Shown here: positions 8,889-17,570 of the stretch, piece by piece
How the letters are laid out: every line of letters starts with the position of its first letter
Numbering within the stretch: position 1 is the stretch's first letter
Source: Porphyromonadaceae bacterium
GTDB lineage: Bacteria; Bacteroidota; Bacteroidia; Bacteroidales; Dysgonomonadaceae
DNA length: 64,000 bases
NCBI GenBank assembly: GCA_021372865.1
Contig: JAJFTO010000013.1
Location: 169,039-233,038, forward strand
Direction: 5' to 3'
Position numbers and translations under genes: made by a program
Notes under the pieces: model-generated
What the model was told of the DNA's origin: nothing
The model's database searches: none
What the model saw: only the letters and a program-made list of their open reading frames with translations

Positions 8889-11800
8889 ATGCTTATGAAA
8901 AATGTGATTAAATGTTTCCTATTGATATTATTTAATTTAGGATACATATTTCAAATGAACGCACAATCACAAAGGCAGATAACCGGTCGTGTATTTGATG
9001 CGGCAACAAATGAGCCTTTAATCGGAGCTACTGTCTGGATAAAGGAAAGTGCAAGTGGTACTGTGACAGACATAGATGGCAATTTTGTCGTAACAGTGGA
9101 AGATGAGAATGCGATTATATCAGTATCCTATGTTGGATACATAAGCAAAGAAGAACGTGTTGGCAGTAGAAACTCAATACCCTTTGCTCTTGAAGAATCA
9201 GGGAAAGAACTTGAGGAGGTGATTGTGGTTGGATTCGGATCACAGAAGAAGGAGAGTGTTATTGGAGCAATTTCAACTGTCAAGCCTGACGAGCTAAAGA
9301 TTCCAGCTGCTCATATTTCGAATGTATTGGCTGGGCAGATCGCGGGGGTAGTTAGCATTCAACGGTCTGGAGAACCCGGGGAACATGGAGAATTTTGGAT
9401 TAGAGGTCTTAGTACAAACAAAAGTTCCAACAAACCTCTCGTATTGGTTGATGGAGTTGAACGCAGTATGGACTTTGTGGATGTTGAAGATATTGAAAGT
9501 GTATCGGTATTAAAGGATGCTACAGCAACCGCTGTGTATGGTGTAAGAGGAGCCAATGGGGTTATAATCATCACTACTAGGAAAGGAGAAGCAGGGCCAC
9601 CAAAGATATCAGCAACAGCATATTCAGGATTGGTAGCTCCTACAATGCTTCCTAAATTTGTGGATTCCTATCAGTTTGCAAAATATTATAATGAAGCAAC
9701 AGGTACAAATTCTTATGATGATTTTGCTCTTCAAGCATATAAAAATGGGTCTGATCCCGATTTGTATCCCAATGTAGATTGGATGGATGCCCTTTTCAAG
9801 GATTTTTCATGGAATTACAGGGCAAACGTGAATATGAGTGGGGGTGGTTCTGTAGCAAGATATTATGTTTCGTTGGGATATTATGGGGAGAATGGGATTT
9901 ATAAAACGGATAATTTAAATGAATATGATTCATCGATTACATTTGATAAGTTTAATTTCCGTTCAAATATTGACATGAATCTATCCAAAACAACAACATT
10001 ATCTGTAAACCTTGCTAATATCTACGAAACTAAAACAATTCCGGGTGGTGATGCGGGATCAATCTGGAGTAATGCTTTTACTATTAGTCCTAATGCTTTT
10101 CCTGTTAAATACTCTGACGGAACATTATCTGCCCCTCCCATAGGAACTGCAGCTCATATCCACAATCCATACAATCTTTTAACCCAAAATGGTTATAGGG
10201 ATCATTACTGGAATACTGCGCAAGCAATTATTGGCTTGAACCAGGATTTCGGCTTCATATTACCAGGGTTAATCTTTGATATTAAATTTGCTTGGGACTC
10301 ATGGAGTTATAATCGTCTTTCATACATAGGCTCCGCGAACACCTTTCATGCTACCGGAAGGGATGAGGAGGGTAACCTTATTTTTGATGAAGTCAATTCC
10401 GGAACAGCAAATCTTTCATATGAGAGAACGACTTCCGGAAATCAATCTCGCTATCTCGAATCAAACTTTACATACAATCAAACATTCAATGAATTACACA
10501 ATCTAAGCGCACTGTTATTGTACAATCAGAAATCTTATCGTAATCTATGGGCAGATAACGGGACAGGTTCTGTCCCATATAGGAATCAAGGACTTGCGGG
10601 TAGAACTGCATATAATTATGATTCACGTTATTTTGCTGAGTTCAACTTCGGTTACAATGGTTCAGAAAACTTTAGTCCTGGAAAACGATTTGGTTTTTTC
10701 CCATCAGGTGCTGTAGGATGGTTGGTTTCAGACGAAGATTTTTTCTTACCACTGAACAACGTGATTGATATGTTGAAATTGAGGGCCTCATATGGTATTG
10801 TTGGAAATGATGATATCGGTGGTGGACGCCGTTTTATTTACCTTCCAACATTTAACTTGTCAGCTCCTGGATTTACTTTTGGATTACCAGGAAGTGGTTA
10901 TGATATTGGTGGTATCCGGGCTGGTGAGTTGGCAAATAATAGTGTTTCATGGGAAACTGTAAATAAATTCAATGTAGGTTTGGAGCTGCAATTGATTTCA
11001 AAGCTGAAGATACAAGCTGACTATTTTAAAGAGCATCGTACAGGAATATTCTTGGAACGTGATGATATTTCAGCAACAGCCGGAATCGGATATCTTCCAT
11101 GGGTCAATACAGGAGAAGTAAAAAATAATGGATTTGAAGTCCAGGGCGAATATTTTGAGAATTTTAGCAAAGACTTTTCACTTTCGTTGAGAGGCAACTT
11201 TGTCTTTGCCCGAAATATTGTTATCAATGATGCTAAGCCAAATTGGAATTATGACTACCGGGATCATAAGGGTCGACCTGTAGGACAGCAATGGGGATAT
11301 ATAGCGGAAGGATTATTCTCATCAGAGGAAGAGATTGATAACAGTCCGAAACCATACAGTGAAGGCATACGAGTCGGAGATATCAAATACCGAGACATTA
11401 ATGGTGATGGTATTATTTCAAATTTCGATATTGTTGCGATCGGACATAGTTGGATGCCTGAAATTAATTATGGTTTCGGAGGATCGCTTCGTTGGAAACA
11501 ATTAGACTTTTCATTTTTATTTCAAGGTGTAGGGAGAGTCTCTACTATGTATGGCGGGCAGGCGATGCAGCCATTTTCCGGTATGGATCCGTCGGCGGCT
11601 AATTTTTTTCTTGATGTATATGAGAATCATTGGGATATTGAAAATCCTGATCCAAATGCCAAGTATCCACGTCCTTCAGCACAACTGAATCAGAATAATT
11701 CGTTGGCTTCTACTTATTGGCAGAGAGATGCAAGTTACCTTCGCTTGAGAAATGCAACTTGCGGGTATAGCTTCCCTAAACTAATAACAGAAAAGTTTGG

Positions 11801-11948
11801 TATCAGGCAATTAAGATTGTATGTGAGTGGTCAAAATTTAATGACATTTTCCTCACTGGGTTTATTTGATCCGGAAATAACCAATACACAAGGAGCCGGA
11901 TACCCTCCTACTAAGAATGTTACTTTTGGGCTGAATGTTAATTTTTAA
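8889..11948 (+). CDS. susC: SusC/RagA-type TonB-linked outer-membrane glycan transporter
   Basis: A 1019-residue outer-membrane protein with a signal peptide ending near MNAQS. An N-terminal carboxypeptidase-like regulatory domain follows (ITGRVFDAATNEPLIGATV, about residues 26-105), then a TonB-box-like stretch EEVIVVGFG. The plug domain carries the SusC signature LKDATATAVYGVRGANGVIIITT, and a long beta-barrel ends with an aromatic residue (GLNVNF). It imports oligosaccharides together with the SusD partner encoded 2 to 14 bases downstream. By eye this gene and susD are clearly more AT-rich than the housekeeping genes of the window. The oligosaccharide specificity cannot be read from sequence. 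Confidence 0.96.
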   Translation: MLMKNVIKCFLLILFNLGYIFQMNAQSQRQITGRVFDAATNEPLIGATVWIKESASGTVTDIDGNFVVTVEDENAIISVSYVGYISKEERVGSRNSIPFALEESGKELEEVIVVGFGSQKKESVIGAISTVKPDELKIPAAHISNVLAGQIAGVVSIQRSGEPGEHGEFWIRGLSTNKSSNKPLVLVDGVERSMDFVDVEDIESVSVLKDATATAVYGVRGANGVIIITTRKGEAGPPKISATAYSGLVAPTMLPKFVDSYQFAKYYNEATGTNSYDDFALQAYKNGSDPDLYPNVDWMDALFKDFSWNYRANVNMSGGGSVARYYVSLGYYGENGIYKTDNLNEYDSSITFDKFNFRSNIDMNLSKTTTLSVNLANIYETKTIPGGDAGSIWSNAFTISPNAFPVKYSDGTLSAPPIGTAAHIHNPYNLLTQNGYRDHYWNTAQAIIGLNQDFGFILPGLIFDIKFAWDSWSYNRLSYIGSANTFHATGRDEEGNLIFDEVNSGTANLSYERTTSGNQSRYLESNFTYNQTFNELHNLSALLLYNQKSYRNLWADNGTGSVPYRNQGLAGRTAYNYDSRYFAEFNFGYNGSENFSPGKRFGFFPSGAVGWLVSDEDFFLPLNNVIDMLKLRASYGIVGNDDIGGGRRFIYLPTFNLSAPGFTFGLPGSGYDIGGIRAGELANNSVSWETVNKFNVGLELQLISKLKIQADYFKEHRTGIFLERDDISATAGIGYLPWVNTGEVKNNGFEVQGEYFENFSKDFSLSLRGNFVFARNIVINDAKPNWNYDYRDHKGRPVGQQWGYIAEGLFSSEEEIDNSPKPYSEGIRVGDIKYRDINGDGIISNFDIVAIGHSWMPEINYGFGGSLRWKQLDFSFLFQGVGRVSTMYGGQAMQPFSGMDPSAANFFLDVYENHWDIENPDPNAKYPRPSAQLNQNNSLASTYWQRDASYLRLRNATCGYSFPKLITEKFGIRQLRLYVSGQNLMTFSSLGLFDPEITNTQGAGYPPTKNVTFGLNVNF

Positions 11949-11962
11949 TTATGTTGTATATT

Positions 11963-13885
11963 ATGAATAGGTTATTTACTATTTTATCAATAGCTCTTTT
12001 GTTAATGATTGCTTCTTGCGATTCCTATTTGGATATGAAACCAATAGATCCACCTCAAACAGCTGATGAAATCTTTAGCAGAGCAATAAATGTAGAGAAA
12101 TATTTGAATAATATTTACAGTTTTGTTCCTCGTGAATGGTTGAATGGTGCTAATCAAGGTGGGGGTGGACTGCCTTATTTGCCAGCTAGTGATGAGTTGG
12201 ATGCTTCCTTTAATAATGATTGGCTTAAGTTGATTGATGGATCGTGGACTCCTTCGAGTGGTGCACAATTTGAGAAATGGGGACATTTCTATTATGGAAT
12301 CAGGGAAGCAAACTACTTTCTTCAAAATATTGATCTTTGTGATGATCCCAATCTCTCTGAAGAAAGAAAAGTGCAATTTAAAGCTGAAGCAAGATTTCTC
12401 AGAGCCTATTTTTACTTCTATTTGATGAAAATGTATGGTCCTGTTGTCTTGCTGGAGGATTATGTTTCTGATGTGAATGATAACTTAAATTTTCCACGAA
12501 ACAGCTATGATGAATGTGTGGAATATGTAAGCAACGAACTGAAGGAAGTATCTGAAATACTTGTTGACGAACAAACATATTCTTCATATATCGGAAGACC
12601 AACCTCTGGAATCGCACTGGCTCTTCGTTCAAGACTCTTGCTCTATGCTGCAAGTCCCTTGTTTAATAATAGGGGGACATCACTTTATAACGAGTGGAAA
12701 AATGATGAGGGTGAAAATCTTGTTGCCACAACTTATGATGCAGAGAAATGGAAAAAGGCTGCCGATGCAGCTTTAGAAGTTATTCATATGGGTAGGTATC
12801 AGTTATATAAGGTATATTCGACAGAGATTGAGGATGGTGTGGAAATTGAGAAAATTGATCCTTATAAATCGTTGACAAGGGCATTTTATGATTTGAATAG
12901 TAAAGAGATTATTTGGGGGGTTAATATGCGGTCTGATGCCTCATATTTTCAACGCTGTACTCCTCGTGGCGTTCAAAATGTTGCTTGGGGTGGTTTTGGT
13001 GTTACACAGCAACATGTGGATGCTTATGCCATGTCAACAGGGATATATCCAATTGACCCCGATTATTCGAGTGGAAATTATCAACCCAACATCTTACCGA
13101 AAGAGTTAACAGGATATAGTGAAGATGGTTTCACGAAGGATTTTATCCATCCCTATGACAAACTAAAAAATGGAGTTGACATTTTTAATATGTACGTTAA
13201 CCGTGAACCGAGATTTTATGTCAATATTACTTGGAGTGGAATGAGGTATCCTTTCTCAGTGGTAGGAGATCAACCCAATGAAGCAAACTCTACTATAGTT
13301 CAGTTTTACAGGGGAGGTAACAGTGGATTAACATCAGATGCAGCTCAAAGAAATTTTTCATTGACAGGTTATACGCTACGTAAGCTTAATCCCCGTGAAA
13401 ATAATTTAAGCAATAATCCTCAATGGACTTTTTTCTTATGGCCATACATAAGACTTGCGGAAATTTATTTGAATTATACCGAAGCAATGATTGAGTATGA
13501 TCCTTCGAACCTGGATTACCAATATTGGGATGAACTACGTGCTCGTGCAGGTTTACCACCAATAAAATCTGTCTATCCAGGTATTGAGGAAGATCAGAAT
13601 ATGTTAAGAGAGATGATACGTAGGGAACGAAATATTGAACTTGCTTTTGAGAGTTTTAGGTTCTTCGATGTTCGTAGATGGCAAATTGCTGAAGAGACTG
13701 ATAAAGGTTTCATGTATGGTATGAATATAATGAGTCAGGATCATAATCCGGGTGGTGACTATTGGAGAAGAGTACCTACCTCAAGAGGAAATAGAATTTT
13801 TCACAGGAAACAGTATTTATGGCCAATACAGCAATTCATCTTGGATAGGGATAATCTTGTAGAACAAGCTCCTTTTTGGAATTAG
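11963..13885 (+). CDS. susD: SusD/RagB-type starch-binding-like outer-membrane lipoprotein
   Basis: A 640-residue surface lipoprotein. The start at ATG 11963 gives a clean signal peptide with lipobox MIASC and acylated Cys at residue 19; an upstream ATG at 11951 would add four residues. The mature part begins DSYLDMKPIDPPQTADEIF, typical of RagB/SusD. It contains tetratricopeptide-like helices (RFLRAYFYFYLMKMYG) and the late family motif MIRRERNIELAFESFRFFDVRRW, ending with a hydrophobic IQQFILDRDN segment. It forms the lid of the SusC transporter and binds the glycan at the cell surface. The neighbouring susC ends 14 bases upstream. Confidence 0.96.
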   Translation: MNRLFTILSIALLLMIASCDSYLDMKPIDPPQTADEIFSRAINVEKYLNNIYSFVPREWLNGANQGGGGLPYLPASDELDASFNNDWLKLIDGSWTPSSGAQFEKWGHFYYGIREANYFLQNIDLCDDPNLSEERKVQFKAEARFLRAYFYFYLMKMYGPVVLLEDYVSDVNDNLNFPRNSYDECVEYVSNELKEVSEILVDEQTYSSYIGRPTSGIALALRSRLLLYAASPLFNNRGTSLYNEWKNDEGENLVATTYDAEKWKKAADAALEVIHMGRYQLYKVYSTEIEDGVEIEKIDPYKSLTRAFYDLNSKEIIWGVNMRSDASYFQRCTPRGVQNVAWGGFGVTQQHVDAYAMSTGIYPIDPDYSSGNYQPNILPKELTGYSEDGFTKDFIHPYDKLKNGVDIFNMYVNREPRFYVNITWSGMRYPFSVVGDQPNEANSTIVQFYRGGNSGLTSDAAQRNFSLTGYTLRKLNPRENNLSNNPQWTFFLWPYIRLAEIYLNYTEAMIEYDPSNLDYQYWDELRARAGLPPIKSVYPGIEEDQNMLREMIRRERNIELAFESFRFFDVRRWQIAEETDKGFMYGMNIMSQDHNPGGDYWRRVPTSRGNRIFHRKQYLWPIQQFILDRDNLVEQAPFWN

Positions 13886-13914
13886 AGTAACATGTCGATT
13901 AAAAAAATAATCAG

Positions 13915-15312
13915 ATGAAACGACTTATATTATTAATCCTGGTGTTCACATCTCTGTGGTTATCATGTGAGGATCATAGAATGGATGGACTCGAACCAGA
14001 TAAAGTATACCTGGCCAAAAGAGGTTTGGTGATTGAATCGGTATATAATATTGGCGAAATTGTAACTGCCAATTTTTGGACCAACAAGAGTGGTTATTCA
14101 GGTACTTCTTGTACAATAAATTATGAGATTGATGAAGAGATTCTGAATACGTTTAACAGTGAAAATGGTACAAATTATACACTCTTACCTGGGAATTGTT
14201 ATACGCTTGGTGAAACCAGTTTCACTATTAGTGGAAAGGAAATGCATGCTCCTTTTTCTTTCACCTATGATCCGGCATTGATTGTCGAAGCCAGTGGGGG
14301 AGCATACGAAACCAATGAGTATGCACTACCTATTCGAATTATTACGAATGGCGTAGAGCTTACCGATGAAAATCTTGCGGGAGGAAACGCTGATCAGGTT
14401 ATTGTTGTATTCAATATCAAAAGACCTGAACTGAATATTCTTCGTGATGATTTCGAAACACTCTTTATCACTGCGGGAGAATCAGGAACGGTTGGTTATA
14501 AATTTGAAGTCGGTATGCCATTCACCAGTAAATGGGATGTAAGTTTCGGTTTTTCTTCCGAGCCAGAGGTTCTGGAAAATGCATTAAATGCATATAATAC
14601 AGCGAATGGAGTGAATTATGGATTACTACCTGATGAGGCATATGATATTCTGACTGAAAATCTGATAATCCCTGTTGGAAAGAGCGGCTTGCAGGTTGAT
14701 TTCATTATTTACAGGGAAAATATTGACCCAGGTAACTTCGTGCTTCCGCTTATTCTTTCAGATGTATCATCGCCGATTTTCGCAGGTTCTGACAGCCTGA
14801 TTTTCCTTCCTGTTCGTTGTGTGGCAAATAAGATTATACCAACCGTCGACTGGATGGTAACAGCATCCACATATAACAAGCAGCCTCCGGCTAGCCTTCC
14901 GGAGTATATTATCGACGGTATCGAAGCCGATGCCACCAAATATTGGCATGTGGTATGGAAAGGGCAAAACGGTGGCATGAAAGACCCTGATCCGTGGGTT
15001 ATGATCGACATGAATGAGAATAGGACAATCTACCAGGTTGAAATATTTCCACGTTGTCCGGGAACTCCAGGTTTTTCAGGAATTAACAACATTGATGGTT
15101 ATGAGATTTTTACCAGCATGAGCGGAGTGGAAGGATCATGGACGGGACACGGATACCATGATGCATCTTCACCTGTTGATAAAAGCAGAAAACAATTCCT
15201 GTTCGACTTAACTGCACCTACAACCACTCGTTTCGTGAAAATAAAAATTGCGAATAATTCGGCCAATGATAATACGGTTGGTTTATTCGAGGTCTACCTT
15301 AGAGGATATTGA
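13915..15312 (+). CDS. DUF1735 surface glycan-binding lipoprotein with C-terminal F5/8-type domain
   Basis: A 465-residue lipoprotein with lipobox LWLSC (Cys18). Two DUF1735 (BT_3987-like) beta-sandwich domains follow, each with the pattern of a long-chain N-x-x-N-G-x-x-Y-x-x-L-P (FNSENGTNYTLLPGN around residues 83-98 and YNTANGVNYGLLPDEAYDI around 228-245). The last 160 residues (from about 310) form a discoidin/F5-8-type C carbohydrate-binding domain ending TTRFVKIKIANNS...GLFEVYLRGY. It is 29 bases after susD, the usual place for a surface glycan-binding protein. It likely captures the polysaccharide for SusCD; the binding specificity is not known. Confidence 0.85.
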   Translation: MKRLILLILVFTSLWLSCEDHRMDGLEPDKVYLAKRGLVIESVYNIGEIVTANFWTNKSGYSGTSCTINYEIDEEILNTFNSENGTNYTLLPGNCYTLGETSFTISGKEMHAPFSFTYDPALIVEASGGAYETNEYALPIRIITNGVELTDENLAGGNADQVIVVFNIKRPELNILRDDFETLFITAGESGTVGYKFEVGMPFTSKWDVSFGFSSEPEVLENALNAYNTANGVNYGLLPDEAYDILTENLIIPVGKSGLQVDFIIYRENIDPGNFVLPLILSDVSSPIFAGSDSLIFLPVRCVANKIIPTVDWMVTASTYNKQPPASLPEYIIDGIEADATKYWHVVWKGQNGGMKDPDPWVMIDMNENRTIYQVEIFPRCPGTPGFSGINNIDGYEIFTSMSGVEGSWTGHGYHDASSPVDKSRKQFLFDLTAPTTTRFVKIKIANNSANDNTVGLFEVYLRGY

Positions 15313-15322
15313 TTTAAGAATT

Positions 15323-15355
15323 GAGGTTGCCGGGAATATTATTTCTGGCAACCTC
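15323..15355 (+). terminator. Stem-loop between the Sus block and the enzyme block
   Basis: GAGGTTGCC at 15323-15331 pairs perfectly with GGCAACCTC at 15347-15355, with a 15-base loop. No poly-T follows, so it is not a typical intrinsic terminator. It could instead protect the upstream susCD message or reduce read-through. Confidence 0.5.
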
Positions 15356-15373
15356 TGATACTATGTTACATTT

Positions 15374-16486
15374 ATGTATCAAATTGATATGTTGGTAAAA
15401 AGAAGTAGAAAACATATTTCTCTATCTCTTTCATGTATATGGATGTTTTTTATTGGAGCGATTGGGTGTAACGGTAATGAAGGAAGGATTGATGAAAATG
15501 ATACTCCCCCGGGGAATGAGCCAAGTGATATATGGATTAGACCAGAAGAAGGTGTAAAAGGTGATCCCTGCTGGGGATTTAAAGATGGGATACAGATCGG
15601 TTTGGCACCACTTCCCGGACCACGCGGATTGATACGCTTGTATGCTCCTTATGCCGGACAACCACAATGGAAAGTATTTAATTTTATTGCTTTTGAGCCG
15701 GTTAATCATAATAACGTAAGGGGTTTTTCTGAGATGGAAACCAGCCGGTTGGATGGTGTACAGGGATTACGGTTTTGGAGTGGTAATAGCACTGATGCAA
15801 CAGAATCCCCGGATCCTGAATATCCCGCTGCAGGCAAAATCACATGGGAGGGTAACAAAGAAAAATTATCGGTCTATATTTTCTCGGAGAAGTTTGCCAA
15901 CGGATCGGATGTGTATGTAAAGGTGACTTTCACTGCCGGACGTCCATATGAAATTGAGTTCACTACCTACCGACCACAAACTGCACAAGGAATAAAGTAT
16001 TTCATTCTTTCAGCAACTATGGGTAATTATGCACGGCTAAGACAACTCCATTTGAAAGATAACCGAATTAAACATGCATCACAAATATGGCCTACATATA
16101 CCGGTACGGGATTTACCAACCGTGATGTAACCCATAAATCAGATATGATTACTGATACCAAAGGTGGCGTCTGGTTTATTGCTTCTCCAGATGAAAGCAA
16201 ACCATGGGAAGCTGGATATGCACCGGGAACAGCCAATAACTGGATTTACCAGGGGAGTACATATGTCACACAATATTGGTATCGCCCAAAGCCACAAAGC
16301 ATGTTGACCGGTCAGGTTAATGGACGTTACTGCTATTGGTTAAGCAGTAGTCCTATCCCTGGTGGGATAGCATTCGAAAATTTCGAAATGGTTGAAAACT
16401 TTCAAATAGGAGCAAAATACCGATTTGGCTTATTTCCTGGAAAGCCAGAAGAGCTGATACGAAAAATTGAAAATGGTGATTATTAA
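15374..16486 (+). CDS. Unrecognised secreted lipoprotein of the PUL
   Basis: I do not recognise this 370-residue protein. It has a positively charged start, a hydrophobic segment (about residues 17-31) and a lipobox-like IGAIGC with Cys32, followed by an acidic, Pro/Gly-rich linker, so it is probably an anchored lipoprotein. ATG 15389 is an alternative start. The rest looks beta-rich, with many Trp/Tyr/Gly motifs (ITWEGNKEKLSVYIF, YVTQYWYRP, YCYWLSSSPIPGG), reminiscent of mutarotase-like or lyase-type beta-sandwich folds. The position among glycosidases suggests a role in glycan binding or cleavage. Its last codons lie in the first copy of a 25-bp tandem duplication. Confidence 0.75.
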   Translation: MYQIDMLVKRSRKHISLSLSCIWMFFIGAIGCNGNEGRIDENDTPPGNEPSDIWIRPEEGVKGDPCWGFKDGIQIGLAPLPGPRGLIRLYAPYAGQPQWKVFNFIAFEPVNHNNVRGFSEMETSRLDGVQGLRFWSGNSTDATESPDPEYPAAGKITWEGNKEKLSVYIFSEKFANGSDVYVKVTFTAGRPYEIEFTTYRPQTAQGIKYFILSATMGNYARLRQLHLKDNRIKHASQIWPTYTGTGFTNRDVTHKSDMITDTKGGVWFIASPDESKPWEAGYAPGTANNWIYQGSTYVTQYWYRPKPQSMLTGQVNGRYCYWLSSSPIPGGIAFENFEMVENFQIGAKYRFGLFPGKPEELIRKIENGDY

Positions 16487-16517
16487 ATCCAATGAAAATG
16501 GTGATTATTAAATCCAA
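16468..16517. repeat. Perfect 25-bp tandem duplication across a gene junction
   Basis: The 25 bases at 16468-16492 are repeated exactly at 16493-16517. The first copy contains the last codons and TAA stop of the gene ending at 16486. The second copy, read in another frame, supplies the ATG at 16492-16494 (completed by 16493-16494) and first residues (MKMVIIKS) of the next gene. Confidence 0.97.
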
Positions 16518-17508
16518 AATGATTTGTATCGTGAAAATTTTTGTGATACTCATCTTTCTATATACCCTAACGTTATGTGGGTCAAATGATAGAGACATAG
16601 ATATAGATCAGAAGAGTGACAGACCCTTAATTGGAAAAAAAATTGCGCTTGCCGATCCTTTTATTCTGTTGTTTAATGATCTTTATTATGCTTATGGGAC
16701 TGGGGCAAATAATGGGATTAAGGTAATGGTATCGTCCGACCTGAAATATTGGAGCAAAGGAAAGGGAAAGGCTGATGAAGGACTTGCCCTGCATAAAAAT
16801 GATGTCTTTGGTGATAAATGGTTCTGGGCACCGGAAGTATACCATGTTGACGGGGAGTTCATTATGTATTTTTCATCTGAAGAGCATACCTGTGCGGCCA
16901 TTTCAGACTCACCGCTCGGCCCGTTTGTCCAGACAGTGAAAAAGCCGATGATAGAAAGGGAAAAAAGTATCGACAATACCCTTTTCATCGATGATGACGG
17001 CAAGAAATACATGTTCTTCGATCGGTTTGACGGCGGGCTCAATATTTGTGTGGCAGAACTGAACGACGACTGTATGTCGATCAAAGGACCGGTCGTCAGC
17101 TGCATAAGGGTTTCGCAGGATTGGGAACGGGTATGGCCCACAGTAAACGAAGGCTGTTTCGTGATCAAACATAACGGGACGTATTATATGACCTATTCGG
17201 CAAACAGCTACGAAAGCCAGTCTTATGGTATAGGTTATGCTGTTGCGACTTCTCCGTTTGGCCCCTGGACGAAATATCCCGATAATCCCATTCTCCAGAA
17301 ACCGGGCGACTTGGTCGGTGTAGGACATAGTGCGATGTTTTATGATAAAAATGGTCAATTGAAAATTGTATTTCATGCCCACCACAGTAAAAAGTCTATT
17401 CATCCCCGAGAAATGTACATCTCTGATGTTACCTTTATTCCCGTTAATGGAGCACCTGACAGATTGGTTATCAGTGACAAGTATATGACACCGCTGGAAG
17501 TGGAATAA
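16492..17508 (+). CDS. Secreted GH43-like five-bladed beta-propeller glycosidase
   Basis: A 338-residue family 43-like glycoside hydrolase. Candidate catalytic residues are Asp55 (IALADPFILL), Asp161 (SIDNTLFID) and Glu220 (PTVNEGCFV), in the family order base, pKa modulator and acid. A hydrophobic signal segment lies at residues 10-29, with LTLCG as a possible lipobox. GH43 enzymes act on alpha-L-arabinofuranosides, beta-xylosides or galactans, and some on galactofuranosides; subfamily cannot be set by eye. The start is uncertain: ATG 16492 lies within a tandem duplication and ATG 16519 (MICIVKIF) would remove the eight duplicated residues and still leave a full signal peptide. Confidence 0.88.
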   Translation: MKMVIIKSKMICIVKIFVILIFLYTLTLCGSNDRDIDIDQKSDRPLIGKKIALADPFILLFNDLYYAYGTGANNGIKVMVSSDLKYWSKGKGKADEGLALHKNDVFGDKWFWAPEVYHVDGEFIMYFSSEEHTCAAISDSPLGPFVQTVKKPMIEREKSIDNTLFIDDDGKKYMFFDRFDGGLNICVAELNDDCMSIKGPVVSCIRVSQDWERVWPTVNEGCFVIKHNGTYYMTYSANSYESQSYGIGYAVATSPFGPWTKYPDNPILQKPGDLVGVGHSAMFYDKNGQLKIVFHAHHSKKSIHPREMYISDVTFIPVNGAPDRLVISDKYMTPLEVE

Positions 17509-17570
17509 CATTCTAAAATGCGACAAGTAGGAAATAATATAAAAAAACTGAACCCAAAATTCAAGCTTAA

